Numbered from the stretch's first letter, positions 24,097 to 34,404 are shown. The stretch: 64,000 nt of DNA from Micromonospora inyonensis (GCF_900091415.1 NZ_FMHU01000002.1:3534001-3598000), one strand, 5' to 3'. Notes: a model not told the origin generated them from the sequence alone. A program made the numbers and translations.

Positions 24097-27000
24097 TCAG
24101 CCGGCCAGGTGGGACCAGTGCTCGGTCAGGTCGTGCCAGGGCCCCTGCGCGGCCACCCGGCCGCCCACCAGCACCACCACGTGGTCGGCCTGGAGCAGGG
24201 CCGCCCGTTTCGACGTCGACCCGACCACCGTCACCCCGGTGGCCCGCAGCGCCGACCAGAGCGCCAACTCGGTGGTGACGTCCAGGGCGGAGGAGACGTC
24301 GTCGGCGATCAGCAGCTCGGTACGGGGTGCCAGCGCACGGGCCAACGCGAGGCGCTGCAACTGCCCGCCAGAGAGCCGGGTGCCCTTGTGCCCGATCACC
24401 AGTCCGAGCCCGGCTCCGGCCGCCGCCAGGTCGTGTTCGAGCTGCGCGGTGGAGACCGCACCGGCGGCGTCCACCGCGTGCCCGAGCGTGATGTTGTCGA
24501 CCACCGTCCCGGAGAGCACCCGGGGCAGCTGGCTGACGTAGCCGACCTGGTTGGGGCGGAGGAACAGCTCCGGCTCGGTGACCGGGTCCCCGTTCCAGGC
24601 CAGGCCACCGGTGTGGTGCACGATGCCGGCCAGCGCCCGCAGCAGCGACGACTTGCCCGCGCCGACCGGCCCGACGACCAGCACGAGCTGGCCGCGTTCC
24701 ACGGTCAGGTCGACGTCGCGGACCGCGACCGTGCCGTCCTCGTGCACCGCCGAGAACCCGGTCAGGGTCAGCCGCCGCAGCGGACGCCGGGGGGCCGGCT
24801 CCGGCGCGAGTGCGGTGCCGTCGGCCAAGTCGAGCCCCGGCACCGTCGCCGAGTACGCCGCGACACCGGTCATCGCCACCGTCCGCCGCGTCCACACCCG
24901 GGCCGACGGGTACTGGGCGATCAGCGAGGCGGTGGTCCAGGCGAACCAGCGGGCGGCGCCGAGGGTGGAGACGGCGACCAGGGTCGCGCCCGCCGACAGC
25001 CCGCCGGAGAGGAAGAGCGCCCACACACCGATCGGCAGCAGGCCACTGACCACCGAGGGGGTCGACCGGGACCACACCTGCACCTTGATCTCCCGGCGCT
25101 GCCGGTCGCTGCGGACGGTGTCCAGGGTGGCCAGATGGCCCAGCACCGGGGCGGTGGCCCCGGCGAGCTTCACCGTACGGGCCGCCGACAGCGAGGACAC
25201 CAGGGCGGTGGCGAAGGCGGCCCGGGCTGCCACGGTGGCCCGGGCGGACCGTTCCAGCCGGGGCCCGAACAGCGTCGCGGCGAGCGCGGAGACCACCATC
25301 GTGCCGAGGAAGAACAGTCCCGGTACGACGCTGCCGGAGACCGCGGTCATCGCCACCAGGACCACCAGGCTGGTGGCGTTGTCCATCACGTTGTCGGCGA
25401 GCTGGACCACCCGCTCGGTGTCGCCGCCCTGGGCGACCACCTCGGCCGGGGTGTGCCCGCTGACCCGGCGGGGACCGGTCTGCCCGTACACCAGCCGGGC
25501 GCTGATCCGCAGACTCTGCCGGACCCACCACTGCGGGAACCACAGGTTGGTCAGGTACGGCACCGGCAGCGTGACCAGGAGCGCGGCGACGATACCCACG
25601 GCGGGCAGCCACAGGCTCCCGACGTCGTCGACGAGATCGGCCCACAGCCACGGCAGCACCACGCCGTCCAGCCCGAGCACCGCGACCACGGTGAACATCA
25701 CCAGCGCGACCATGCCGTACCGGGCGTCGTTGACGACGAGACGGTGGATCTCCCGGATGGTCCGGGCCGGTGGCGTCGCCGGCAGCGGCGGCGCCTCGAC
25801 CTTCGCCACCCGTGCCCCGGCCGGTGCCGGGCGGTCCGCCACGGCCACCGCCGATCGGGGCGCGGGTGCCGCCGCCCCGCCGGACCCGCCGCCCTCACGA
25901 CTCGTGCCGGGGCTGCCGCCGTCGGGGCCGCCCCCGGTCGTGACGAGGACCCGCTCCTGACCGCCCCGCGGTCCGCCCGCCCGGACACCGGGTGGGCCGT
26001 CGTTCTCCGCCGCCGGCCACCGGCCGTCCGGTTCCGGGCCGATCGGCGCGTCCGGGCCCCCGCCGTTCGTCGACGGCGCGTCGGCGTGCGTGGTGTGGCT
26101 GGCGGCGAGCAACCGGGCGAAGCGCTCCGACTCGTGCAGCGGACCGGCCTCGACCACCGCGCCGTCGGCCATCACCACCACCTCGTCGCACCGCCGTACC
26201 GAGGAGAGCCGGTGCGCGATGACGATGCCGATCCGGTCGGTGAGCAGACGTTCGGTGGCCCGCTGCACCCGCGCCTCGGTGACCGGGTCCAACCGGGCGG
26301 TCGCCTCGTCGAGGATCACCACGTGCGGATCGCGGACCAGGATCCGGGCGAACGCGACCAGCTGCTCCTGACCGGCGGAGAGGACGTACCCGCCCTCGCC
26401 CAGCCGGGTGTGCACGCCGTCGGGCAGCTCCGCGAGCCAACCGTCCAGGCCCAGTTCGTGCAGGGCGTGGGTGGCGGCGTCGAGCAGGTCCGGGTCGAAG
26501 AGCGCGACGTTCTCCGCCAGCGTGCCGGCGAGGATCTCGGTGCGCTGGGGCACCACGGCGACGAACCGGCGCAGCTGCTCGATGTCCAGGGTGAGCAGGT
26601 CCGTGCCGGCGAGGAAGACCGTCCGCGGGGGCAGTTCGACGGCGCGGGAGAGCACCTTCGCCAGCGTCGACTTGCCCGACCCGGTCCGCCCGACCACCGC
26701 GTACGAGCGGCCCGGTACGAAGGTCAGGTGGACGTCGCGCAGGGCCGGGCCGCGTCCGCTGTCGCTGGTCGGGTACCGGAAGGTCAGGCCCTGGATCTCC
26801 AGCCGCCCCGGGACCGGCGGCGCACCGCCGGCCGGTTCCTGCCGGGCGTCGGCGAGCAGCTGCACCCGGGCCCACGCGCCGAGGGCCGCCTGGAGCTGCG
26901 GCACCATCCGGGTGACCTGCTCGACGGTGCCGCCGAAGGCCAGCACGAGCAGCCAGATGGCGGTCAGCCGGGCTCCGTCGACCCGGCCGGTGACCAGTGC

Positions 27001-27756
27001 CCAGCCGCCGGCCAGGACCACCGCGGCGATCCCGCACCGGGTGACCACGGTGGCCGCGGTGCTGACCTGGGCGGTGAGCTTCCACACCCGCTCGCCCTTG
27101 CGCAGCACCATGGCCGCGCGCTGGGCGAACAGCCGCAGCACGTACGGGCGGGCCAGGGTGGTCCGGACGTCGTCCTGACCGTGGATGGCCTCCTCCATCA
27201 CCGCGGCCATGTCGGACCAGGCCTCCTCCTCGGCCATCCGGGCCGGGGCGATCCGCGAGGTCGGGCCATGCAGCACGAACAGCAGCAGGACGGTCAGCAG
27301 CAGCATGCCGAGTCCGGCCGGCCACCAGACCAGCAGGGCGACCACGGTGGAGAGCGCCCCGGTGGCCACCGCCTGGGTCAGCCGGACGCCGACGTGGCGC
27401 ACCTCCGCGCCGACCTGGTAGACGTCGCCGTCGATCCGGTCGAGCAGCTCGCCGACCGGGGTGCCCTCCAGGGTCGGCAGATCCTGGCCGAACGCGACCC
27501 GGCACAGCCGTCGCCGCACGTCCGCCGTCCAGTCGGCGGTCAGCCCCGCCATCACCAGGCCGATCACCAGGTCGGCGAGCACGGCGGCGACCAGGGCCGC
27601 GGCCAGGACCCCGAAGAGAGCCCCGGAACGGTGCAGCAGCACCGGCCCGGCCAGGGCGGCGGCGGCGGACTGGCCGGCGGCACCCAGCAGGATCAGGACG
27701 GCCACGAGCGTCACCCGGCGGGGCGAGGTGACCCACAGGTCGCGGAGCAGGCGCAT
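24097..27756 (-). CDS. Fused ABC exporter with two TMD–NBD halves
   Basis: A 1219-residue type IV ABC exporter made as one chain: TMD1 (1–300), NBD1 (about 320–560), a Pro/Gly-rich linker (about 565–690), TMD2 (about 700–970), NBD2 (about 980–1219). NBD1 has Walker A GRTGSGKST, a non-canonical signature LSAGQEQL, Walker B VVILDEATARLD and an H-loop His (IAHRLSS). NBD2 has Walker A GPVGAGKSS, a canonical signature LSGGQLQR, but IADDVSSALD with Asp in place of the catalytic Glu, and no H-loop His. One ATP site is therefore degenerate, as in heterodimeric exporters. ATG 27756 follows GGAGG at a long spacing. Cargo unknown. Confidence 0.92.
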   Translation of the reverse strand: MRLLRDLWVTSPRRVTLVAVLILLGAAGQSAAAALAGPVLLHRSGALFGVLAAALVAAVLADLVIGLVMAGLTADWTADVRRRLCRVAFGQDLPTLEGTPVGELLDRIDGDVYQVGAEVRHVGVRLTQAVATGALSTVVALLVWWPAGLGMLLLTVLLLFVLHGPTSRIAPARMAEEEAWSDMAAVMEEAIHGQDDVRTTLARPYVLRLFAQRAAMVLRKGERVWKLTAQVSTAATVVTRCGIAAVVLAGGWALVTGRVDGARLTAIWLLVLAFGGTVEQVTRMVPQLQAALGAWARVQLLADARQEPAGGAPPVPGRLEIQGLTFRYPTSDSGRGPALRDVHLTFVPGRSYAVVGRTGSGKSTLAKVLSRAVELPPRTVFLAGTDLLTLDIEQLRRFVAVVPQRTEILAGTLAENVALFDPDLLDAATHALHELGLDGWLAELPDGVHTRLGEGGYVLSAGQEQLVAFARILVRDPHVVILDEATARLDPVTEARVQRATERLLTDRIGIVIAHRLSSVRRCDEVVVMADGAVVEAGPLHESERFARLLAASHTTHADAPSTNGGGPDAPIGPEPDGRWPAAENDGPPGVRAGGPRGGQERVLVTTGGGPDGGSPGTSREGGGSGGAAAPAPRSAVAVADRPAPAGARVAKVEAPPLPATPPARTIREIHRLVVNDARYGMVALVMFTVVAVLGLDGVVLPWLWADLVDDVGSLWLPAVGIVAALLVTLPVPYLTNLWFPQWWVRQSLRISARLVYGQTGPRRVSGHTPAEVVAQGGDTERVVQLADNVMDNATSLVVLVAMTAVSGSVVPGLFFLGTMVVSALAATLFGPRLERSARATVAARAAFATALVSSLSAARTVKLAGATAPVLGHLATLDTVRSDRQRREIKVQVWSRSTPSVVSGLLPIGVWALFLSGGLSAGATLVAVSTLGAARWFAWTTASLIAQYPSARVWTRRTVAMTGVAAYSATVPGLDLADGTALAPEPAPRRPLRRLTLTGFSAVHEDGTVAVRDVDLTVERGQLVLVVGPVGAGKSSLLRALAGIVHHTGGLAWNGDPVTEPELFLRPNQVGYVSQLPRVLSGTVVDNITLGHAVDAAGAVSTAQLEHDLAAAGAGLGLVIGHKGTRLSGGQLQRLALARALAPRTELLIADDVSSALDVTTELALWSALRATGVTVVGSTSKRAALLQADHVVVLVGGRVAAQGPWHDLTEHWSHLAG

Positions 27757-27856
27757 GGAAGGAAATCCTCCGGTCCCGGGTGGCGGAACGTCCAGCCTCT
27801 CCGGCGACGCGGGACAACTCAACGCATTTACGCCACCGGCAGATGGCTGGCCCGGC

Positions 27857-28696
27857 TCAGAACAGCACGGTGGCGAGGGTGCCGACCGGCCGGAAACCGC
27901 ACCGCTGGTACACCCGACGCGCGGGCAGGTTGAAGTCGTTGACGTACAGGCTCACCGTCGGCGCGACCCGTAGCAGGGCGTGGCGCACCACGGCCGCCAT
28001 CGCCGCCGTGGCGATCCCCCGGCCCCGCCACTGCGGGTCGACCCATACCCCCTGGACCTGGGCGGTACGCCGGGTCACCACGGCCAGTTCGGCCTTGAAC
28101 ACCACCTTGCCGTCGACGAACCGGGCGTACGCCCGGCCGGCGCGGACCAGCTCGGTCACCCGTCGCCGGTAGCTGCGACCGCCGTCGTCGACCAGCGGCG
28201 ACACGCCGACCTCCTCGGTGTACATGGCCACCGCCGCCGGGAAGAGCACGTCGATCTCACCGGCGTGGACCTGTCGTACCTCCCGGTCGACGGACACGCA
28301 GGGCAGCGCGTCCGTGGCCAGCAGCGGCTGGTTCGGGCGGACGTCCCGGGCCGGCCCCCAGGCGGCGGAGAGGCGGTCCCAGAGCCCGAGGACGGCGTCC
28401 GCCCGCCCGACGATCGAGGAGCAGATCCGCTCCTCGCCGCTGAGCAGGTCGGCGAAGGCCGCGACGGCGGACCGGTCGGCGAGTACCGGGGTCAGGTTGC
28501 CGCCGAGCCAGCAGAGCGACTCGACGTGGCGGCGCGGGCCGTAGCCGAGGATCCGCCCCTCCGCCCGCCACCAGGCCAGCCCGCGGGCGGCGACCCGCTC
28601 CGCGACCTGCGCGCCCGCGTAGGGGTCGCGGTCGAGGAGCCGCTCCACCGAGCGGCGCTCCGACTCGCCCAACTGCCGCACCGGCACCGTCAGCAC
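27857..28696 (-). CDS. GNAT N-acetyltransferase with DUF4081 N-terminal domain
   Basis: A 279-residue protein: residues 1–110 resemble the DUF4081 domain (LDRDPYAGAQVAERV, WLGGNLTPVL) and residues 150–279 the GNAT fold, with the acetyl-CoA loop QGVWVDPQWRGRGIA and the C-terminal LYVNDFNLPARRVYQRCGF strand–helix. This two-domain form is common immediately downstream of ispG in actinomycetes. Substrate unknown. GTG 28696 is the start. Confidence 0.88.
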   Translation of the reverse strand: MLTVPVRQLGESERRSVERLLDRDPYAGAQVAERVAARGLAWWRAEGRILGYGPRRHVESLCWLGGNLTPVLADRSAVAAFADLLSGEERICSSIVGRADAVLGLWDRLSAAWGPARDVRPNQPLLATDALPCVSVDREVRQVHAGEIDVLFPAAVAMYTEEVGVSPLVDDGGRSYRRRVTELVRAGRAYARFVDGKVVFKAELAVVTRRTAQVQGVWVDPQWRGRGIATAAMAAVVRHALLRVAPTVSLYVNDFNLPARRVYQRCGFRPVGTLATVLF

Positions 28697-28792
28697 GGAT
28701 ACCAGCCTGCCAGATGCACCCGCCGCCGCGCCGGGCGAGTGGCGAGCCCGACGCCGCCCGAGGTGCGGGCCGACGCGCTGGCCCGGCTACGA

Positions 28793-28835
28793 CGCGCGGC
28801 GGCCCGGTGGCGGTGCGCCACCGGGCCGCCGCGCG
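28793..28835 (-). terminator. 20-bp perfect stem after ispG
   Basis: CGCGCGGCGGCCCGGTGGCG and its exact inverted copy are separated by only GTG. It lies 13 bp downstream of the ispG stop and should end the dxr–rip1–ispG transcript, though no T-run follows. Confidence 0.75.
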
Positions 28836-28847
28836 GCTGGTCGTGGT

Positions 28848-30029
28848 TCAGTGCACGGTGACCGTGGCACCGCCGACCAGACCGCGCAGGTCCTCGGGCA
28901 GTTCCGCGCCCATCTCCTCGGCGATCCGCAGCGCCTCCTCGATCAGCGTCTCCACGATCTGCGCCTCGGGCACGGTCTTGACGACCTTGCCCTTGACGAA
29001 GATCTGCCCCTTGCCGTTGCCGGAGGCGACCCCGAGGTCGGCCTCGCGCGCCTCACCGGGGCCGTTGACGACGCAGCCCATCACGGCCACCCGCAGCGGC
29101 ACCGGCAGCCCCTCCAGGCCGGCGGTGACCTCCTCGGCGAGCTTGTAGACGTCGACCTGGGCCCGCCCGCAGGACGGGCAGGAGACGATCTCCAGGCCGC
29201 GCTCCCGCAGGCCCAGCGACTCCAGGATCTGGTTGCCGACCTTGATCTCCTCGACCGGCGGGGCGGAGAGCGAGACCCGGATGGTGTCGCCGATCCCCTC
29301 GGCGAGCAGCGCGCCGAACGCGACCGCCGACTTGATGGTCCCCTGGAACGCCGGACCGGCCTCGGTGACGCCCAGGTGCAGCGGGTAGTCGCACCGCTCG
29401 GCGAGCTGCCGGTACGCCCGGATCATCACCACCGGGTCGTTGTGCTTCACCGAGATCTTGATGTCCCGGAAGCCGTGCTCCTCGAAGAGCGAGCACTCCC
29501 AGAGCGCCGACTCGACCAGGGCCTCGGCGGTGGCCTTGCCGTACTTGGCGAGGAGTCGCTTGTCCAGCGAGCCGGCGTTCACGCCGATCCGGATCGGCAC
29601 GCCCGCGTCGCCGGCCGCCTTGGCGATCTCCTTGACCTTGTCGTCGAACTGGCGGATGTTGCCCGGGTTCACCCGGACGGCGGCGCAGCCGGCGTCGATC
29701 GCGGCGAAGACGTACTTCGGCTGGAAGTGGATGTCGGCGATCACCGGGATCTGCGACTTCCTGGCGATGGCCGGCAATGCCTCCACGTCGTCCTGGCTCG
29801 GCACGGCCACCCGGACGATCTGGCAGCCGGACGCGGTCAGCTCGGCGATCTGCTGCAACGTGGCGTTGACGTCGGCGGTGAGGGTGGTGGTCATCGACTG
29901 CACGGAGACCGGGGCACCGCCGCCGACGGGCACCGGGCCGACCATGATCTGCCGACTGGCGCGGCGGGGCGCCAGGGCCGGGGGTGGCACGACGGGCATA
30001 CCGAGACTGACAGCGGTCACTTCAGGCAC
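28848..30029 (-). CDS. ispG: 4-hydroxy-3-methylbut-2-enyl diphosphate synthase
   Basis: A 393-residue IspG (GcpE), the penultimate enzyme of the non-mevalonate isoprenoid pathway, converting MEcPP to HMBPP. An N-terminal TIM barrel ([36 protein letters not shown]) precedes the C-terminal [4Fe-4S] domain with cysteines in SCPSCGRAQ and [14 protein letters not shown] 30029 follows directly on the stop of the upstream protease gene; GTG 30020 is an alternative start. It is the third gene of the dxr operon. Confidence 0.96.
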   Translation of the reverse strand: MPEVTAVSLGMPVVPPPALAPRRASRQIMVGPVPVGGGAPVSVQSMTTTLTADVNATLQQIAELTASGCQIVRVAVPSQDDVEALPAIARKSQIPVIADIHFQPKYVFAAIDAGCAAVRVNPGNIRQFDDKVKEIAKAAGDAGVPIRIGVNAGSLDKRLLAKYGKATAEALVESALWECSLFEEHGFRDIKISVKHNDPVVMIRAYRQLAERCDYPLHLGVTEAGPAFQGTIKSAVAFGALLAEGIGDTIRVSLSAPPVEEIKVGNQILESLGLRERGLEIVSCPSCGRAQVDVYKLAEEVTAGLEGLPVPLRVAVMGCVVNGPGEAREADLGVASGNGKGQIFVKGKVVKTVPEAQIVETLIEEALRIAEEMGAELPEDLRGLVGGATVTVH

Positions 30030-31280
30030 TCACCTTGAGAAGAGCGTGATCGGGTTGACGACGTCCGCCGTGACGGTCAGCAGCGTGAACACGCCACCGA
30101 CCAGGATCACCGCGTACGTGAGGGGCATGAGCTTGAGGTAGTCGACGCGGCCGGGGTCGGTCCGGCCGAACCGGGCGTAGAGCCAGGAGCGGGCCCGCTC
30201 GAACCAGGCGATGGCGATGTGGCCGCCGTCCAACGGCAGCAGCGGCAGCAGGTTGAACACGCCGACGAAGAAGTTCAGTGAGATGAAGAGCAGGACGAAC
30301 AGTTCCCAGGCGTCGTTGGCGACCGCCTCCCCGCCGAGCCGGCTCGCGCCGACCACGCTGATCGGGGTGTCCACGTCCCGCTCGCCGCCGGTGATCGCCT
30401 CCCAGAGGGCGGGGACCTTCTCCGGGATGCGCTTCATGGCCTCGTACGTGCCGACGGCCATGTTGCCGGTGTAGTCGGCGGTCGCCCCGAACGCGTCGAC
30501 CGGGCCGTAGGTGACCATCGCCGGGGTGCTGGGACGCAGCCCGACGCCGAGCGCGGCGACCGGCCCGACCGGGCCGTCGGTGTCGTCCAGCGGGGGCCGC
30601 TGGGTGGTGGCCAGGGTGGCCCGGGCGGTGGCCGGCTGGCCGTCGCGGACGTACCCGATCTCGGCGGTGCTGCCCGGGGCGGCGGCACGCAACGCGACGA
30701 GCAGCTGCCCGTAGTTGTCGATCGGGGTGCCGCTGAGGGAGGTGATCCGGTCGCCGCTGCGTAGCTGGGCCTGGGCGGCCGGACTGGCCGGGTCGGCGGG
30801 GGTGCACTCGCGGACGACGTTCTCCGGCACCACGCACTCGCCGAGCGCGATCACCGCCGGCTCCTGCCGGGCCTGCTCCTCGTTGGTCGGGAAGTCGGGG
30901 TTGGGCAGCCCCATGAAGACGGCGGCAAGCCAGAGGGCGACGATGGCGAGGGCGAAGTGGGTGGCCGACCCGGCGGACATCACGATGGTCCGCTTCCAGA
31001 CCGGGTACCGCCACATCGCCCGGGGCTCGTCGGCCGGGTCGACGTCGTCGTCCTGCGGGGTCATCCCGACGATCTTGCAGAAGCCGCCGAGCGGGATGCC
31101 CTTGAGGCCGTACTCGGTCTCACCCCGCTTGAACGACCAGAGAGTGGGGCCGAACCCGACGAAGTAGCGGGTGACCTTCATCCCGAACGCCTTGGCGGTG
31201 AGCATGTGCCCCGCCTCGTGCAGGCTGACCGAGACGAGGATGGCAAGGGCGAAGAGCACCACCCCGAGCAGGTACGCCAT
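30030..31280 (-). CDS. rip1: Site-2 (M50) intramembrane metalloprotease
   Basis: A 416-residue zinc metalloprotease of the RseP/Rip1 type. The catalytic motif HEAGH is at residues 21–25 in the first membrane span. A PDZ domain follows (about 160–250, LRSGDRITSLSGTPI), and the third metal ligand is in LLPLDGGHIA. In mycobacteria Rip1 cleaves anti-sigma factors during regulated intramembrane proteolysis. ATG 31280 overlaps the dxr stop by one base (TGATG); a TTG lies one codon earlier. Confidence 0.93.
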   Translation of the reverse strand: MAYLLGVVLFALAILVSVSLHEAGHMLTAKAFGMKVTRYFVGFGPTLWSFKRGETEYGLKGIPLGGFCKIVGMTPQDDDVDPADEPRAMWRYPVWKRTIVMSAGSATHFALAIVALWLAAVFMGLPNPDFPTNEEQARQEPAVIALGECVVPENVVRECTPADPASPAAQAQLRSGDRITSLSGTPIDNYGQLLVALRAAAPGSTAEIGYVRDGQPATARATLATTQRPPLDDTDGPVGPVAALGVGLRPSTPAMVTYGPVDAFGATADYTGNMAVGTYEAMKRIPEKVPALWEAITGGERDVDTPISVVGASRLGGEAVANDAWELFVLLFISLNFFVGVFNLLPLLPLDGGHIAIAWFERARSWLYARFGRTDPGRVDYLKLMPLTYAVILVGGVFTLLTVTADVVNPITLFSR

Positions 31281-32491
31281 CAAGCTCCTTCCACCGACGC
31301 CGCGAAGATCTGCTGCGCGTGCGCGCGCGCCCAGGACTCAGCGGCGAGCACGTCCTCGACGGTACCTGGTTCGTCGAAGTCGGGAGCCTCCTCCAGCACC
31401 CGCTCCAGAGTGTCGACGATGCCCAGGAAGGGCAGTCGACCGTCGACGAAGGCGGCCACGCACTCCTCGTTCGCCGCGTTGTAGACGGCCGGGCGGCACC
31501 GCCCGGCCCCCCCGGCCGCCTTGGCCAGCGCGACCGCCGGGAACGCCTCGTCGTCGAGCGGAGTGAACTCCCAGGTGTGGGCGGTCGTCCAGTCCACCGC
31601 CGGGGCGGCGTCCGGCACCCGGTCCGGCCAGCCGATGCCGAGCGCGATCGGCAGCCGCATGTCCGGCGGGCTTGCCTGGGCGATGGTGGAGCCGTCGACG
31701 AACTCGACCATCGAGTGGATCACCGACTGCGGGTGCACCATCACGGTGATGTCGGCGTACGGCACGTCGAACAGCTCGTGCGCCTCGATCACCTCCAACG
31801 CCTTGTTGACCATGGTGGCCGAGTTGATGGTGACGACCGGTCCCATGTTCCAGGTCGGGTGGGCGAGGGCCTGCTCGGGCGTGACCGTGGTCAGCTCGTC
31901 CCGCCGCCGGCCCCGGAACGGGCCGCCGCTGGCGGTGACGACCAGCCGTCGCACCTCGCGCCGCGAGCCGGAGCGCAGGCACTGGGCGAGCGCCGAGTGC
32001 TCCGAGTCGACCGGCACGATCTGCCCCGGCCGCGTGACGGCGGCCTTCACCAGGGGGCCGCCGGCGACGAGGGACTCCTTGTTGGCGAGCGCGAGCGTAC
32101 GCCCGGCGCGCAGCGCGGCCAGCGTCGGCGCGAGCCCGCGTGAACCCACCACCCCGTTGAGCACGACGTCGCAGGGCCACTGCGCCAACTCGGTCATCGC
32201 GTCCGGCCCGGCCACGATCTTCGGCAGCTTGAAGTCGCCGGTGGCCCAGCCGCGCCGGCTCGCCTCGGCGTAGAAGGCGAGCTGGAGGTCCTGGGCGGCG
32301 GACGCCTTGGCCACCCCGACCGCCTCGACGCCCAGTTCGAGGGCCTGGGCGGCGAGCAGCGCGACGTTGCCGCCCCCCGCGCCGAGCGCCACCACCCGGA
32401 AGCGGTCCGGGTTGCGTCGCACGATGTCGACGGCCTGGGTGCCGATGGAACCGGTGGAACCGAGCAGGACGAGGTTCCGGGGAGAAGTCAC
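31280..32491 (-). CDS. dxr: 1-deoxy-D-xylulose 5-phosphate reductoisomerase
   Basis: A 403-residue DXR (IspC), the NADPH- and metal-dependent first committed step to MEP. Motifs: [12 protein letters not shown] (NADPH loop, 11–17), [22 protein letters not shown] with metal-binding Asp/Glu, and HPTWNMG. GTG 32491 is the start. It leads the conserved actinobacterial dxr–rip1–ispG operon, which puts isoprenoid synthesis and regulated proteolysis under one transcript. Confidence 0.96.
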   Translation of the reverse strand: MTSPRNLVLLGSTGSIGTQAVDIVRRNPDRFRVVALGAGGGNVALLAAQALELGVEAVGVAKASAAQDLQLAFYAEASRRGWATGDFKLPKIVAGPDAMTELAQWPCDVVLNGVVGSRGLAPTLAALRAGRTLALANKESLVAGGPLVKAAVTRPGQIVPVDSEHSALAQCLRSGSRREVRRLVVTASGGPFRGRRRDELTTVTPEQALAHPTWNMGPVVTINSATMVNKALEVIEAHELFDVPYADITVMVHPQSVIHSMVEFVDGSTIAQASPPDMRLPIALGIGWPDRVPDAAPAVDWTTAHTWEFTPLDDEAFPAVALAKAAGGAGRCRPAVYNAANEECVAAFVDGRLPFLGIVDTLERVLEEAPDFDEPGTVEDVLAAESWARAHAQQIFAASVEGA

Positions 32492-32534
32492 CCGGCCATT
32501 CTTCCCCAGCCGCGCGAACGGCCCGCCGGGAGCC

Positions 32535-32848
32535 TCAGCTCTCCGCGTCGTCCTGCTTCTCCGGACCGCCCTCGCCTTCCTCCGACGCCTCCTCGTCGAG
32601 GAGGTCAGCCGGGTCGACGGCGAACGCGAAGGGCCTCGTCATGGTGAAGGTGCTGCCGGCCGTCGCCGCGCTGAGGGGTTGGTACTGCCCCTCGGTCAAC
32701 TCGAACAGGGCGATGGTGGGCACCCGATCACGTAGGTCGACGCGGAGGAAGAACGGAACACCGGCGGCTGCGTACTCGCGCGGCCGGTCGATCACGTCCT
32801 TGCGTCGGTCACCCGGCGACACGATGTCGCTGAGGATGATGTTCACCG
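32535..32848 (-). pseudogene. 5'-truncated Uma2-family (PD-(D/E)XK) endonuclease gene
   Basis: The recognisable part begins at about IILSDIVSPGDRRKDVIDRP and continues EYAAAGVPFFLRVD, the C-terminal half of Uma2 family proteins (usually about 190 residues), then ends in an acidic tail. The N-terminal half is missing exactly where the TnpB element begins. No matching N-terminal part is seen on the other side, so the insertion was accompanied by a deletion. Confidence 0.7.
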
Positions 32849-32849
32849 G

Positions 32850-34095
32850 ATCGCCGCCAGGATGCCCCATCCCTCAGGGCGGAGAGGAATGGCGGCCCCA
32901 CTGCCACCCATGATCATCCTTTCGGGTAGGTTTGTCCTATGCGGACGGCGTACCGGTGTCGGGCGTACCCCACCCCGGAACAAGCAGCGGTACTGAACCG
33001 CACGTTCGGATGCGTCCGCGTCGTCTGGAACCGCACCCTGGCCGCCCGCACCACCCGCTGGCGCACCGACCGCATGTCGACGTCGTATGCCGAGACCGAC
33101 CGGGCGTTGACGGGGATGAAGAAGCAGTCCGACCTGGCGTTCCTGGGCGAGGTCAGTTCGGTGCCGTTGCAGCAGACCCTGCGGCACCAACACGCGGCGA
33201 TGACCGCGTTCTTCGCCAAGCGGGCCCGGTATCCGCGCTACAAGTCCCGCCATGGCCGGCAGTCCGCCTCCTACACTCGGTCGGCATTCCGCCTGCGCGA
33301 CGGCAGGCTGTCCCTCGGGAAGACACCAGGAACGCTGGCGTTCGTGTGGTCGCGGCCCGACATCGACCCGGCCGAGCTGAATCCGACCATGGTGACGGTG
33401 TCCCGTGACCCGGACGGCCGCTGGTACGTGACCCTCGCCGTCGACATCGACACCCCTGCTCTGCCCGAGCCCACCGGGCAGGTGGTCGGCGTGGACCTCG
33501 GCCTGACCGACTTCGCGGTGCTGTCCACCGGCGAACGCATCCCCCACCCGAAACACATGGAGCGGCGGGAGCGCCGCCTGAAGCGCTACCAGCGGATGAT
33601 GGCCCGCCGACAGAAAGGCTCCGCGAATCGGGCCACAGCGAAGCGGAAAGTGGCGCGGGCGCATTCGCGGGTGCGCGACGCCCGCCGGGACTTCCTCCAC
33701 CAGACCAGCACGGCCCTGGTGCGCCGGTTCGACGCCATCGCCGTGGAAGATCTCGCCGTGGCGAACATGGTCCGCAACCGGTGTCTGGCGAAGGCGATCT
33801 CCCGCACCGGGTGGGCCGAGTTCCGCCACATGCTCACCTACAAGACACAGCGCGCCGGCCGGCACCTCGCCGTGGTCGACCGCTGGTACCCGTCCAGCAA
33901 GACCTGCTCCACATGCGGGCACCTGCTCGCCACCCTCTCATCGCCGTCGCCGCCGGGCTGGCGGAGACACGAAACGCCTGCGGAGCGGACGTCAGACGCG
34001 GAAGTTCTCCTTCCGTGCGGTCCGCGATCAACCAGGAAACCCCACTCGCGAGGGTGGAAATCCCCCGACTTTAAGCGGGGGAAGAAGCCAAGCTT
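32850..34095 (+). mobile_element. IS200/IS605-type (IS1341 group) TnpB-only element, degenerate
   Basis: The left end is near CCCCATCCCTCAGGGCGGAG (32868–32887). The right end lies just past the tnpB stop, where CCCCCGACTTTAAGCGGGGG (34062–34081) folds into a hairpin as in the terminal region of tnpB elements that also encodes the guide (omega) RNA. There is no TnpA. Flanking genes are both truncated. Ends are estimated to within about 20 bp. Confidence 0.65.
32939..34074 (+). pseudogene. tnpB: Degenerate TnpB RNA-guided nuclease gene
   Basis: The N-terminal two thirds are intact: MRTAYRCRAYPTPEQ start, VVGVDLGLTDFAVLS (RuvC Asp I), AIAVEDLAVANM (Glu II), and DRWYPSSKTCSTCGHLLATL (first zinc knuckle). 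A deletion then removes the second CxxC and the DRDxNAA motif with the third catalytic Asp, and the remaining tail (VAAGLAETRNACGADVRRG, ending at 34074 before the 3' hairpin) is in another frame. Translation from 32939 would instead run in a wrong frame to 34279. The product should be nuclease-dead. Confidence 0.85.
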
Positions 34096-34137
34096 CCGCT
34101 CAGGACCTCGCCACACCAGGGCGAGCTTCCAGACGGC

Positions 34138-34404
34138 GTGGCGAGTAGTCGACCGGCCCCGCAGTTCGTCGTGCTCTGCTCGTTCCACCAGATCGAGATC
34201 TGGGAACCGGGCAAGTATCCGAACGCCCCACTGCTCGCCTTCCCGCTCACCGAACTGCCCGACCGGTACGAATCCCTGATGGTGCTCGCTGGGGAGGAGT
34301 CCCTCTTCCACCAAGGCAACAACAAGGAACTAACCAAGGCCGCCGCGACGGCCGTCGCACAGGTCTACCGAGCCGCCCAGCAACTCGGCTTACCCGTCAC
34401 CTGA
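34138..34404 (+). pseudogene. Fragment of an MmeI/type IIL-like DNA methyltransferase
   Basis: The 88-residue frame reads QFVVLCSFHQIEIWEPGKYP, then LTELPDRYESLMVLAGEE and KELTKAAATAVAQVYRA. These resemble the N-terminal portion of large MmeI-like restriction–modification proteins, just before their methyltransferase domain. Neither the helicase/nuclease start nor the methylase motifs are present. It lies directly after the TnpB element. Family assignment is tentative. Confidence 0.5.

Noticed and set aside
24061..27933. A 1290-residue open frame on the plus strand opposite the ABC exporter
   Set aside because: High-GC antisense shadow. Composition is Arg/Gly/Gln-rich with no domain, and the minus-strand frame is a clear ABC transporter.
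32843..33922. A 359-residue minus-strand frame opposite tnpB
   Set aside because: Antisense shadow; the plus strand is unambiguously TnpB.
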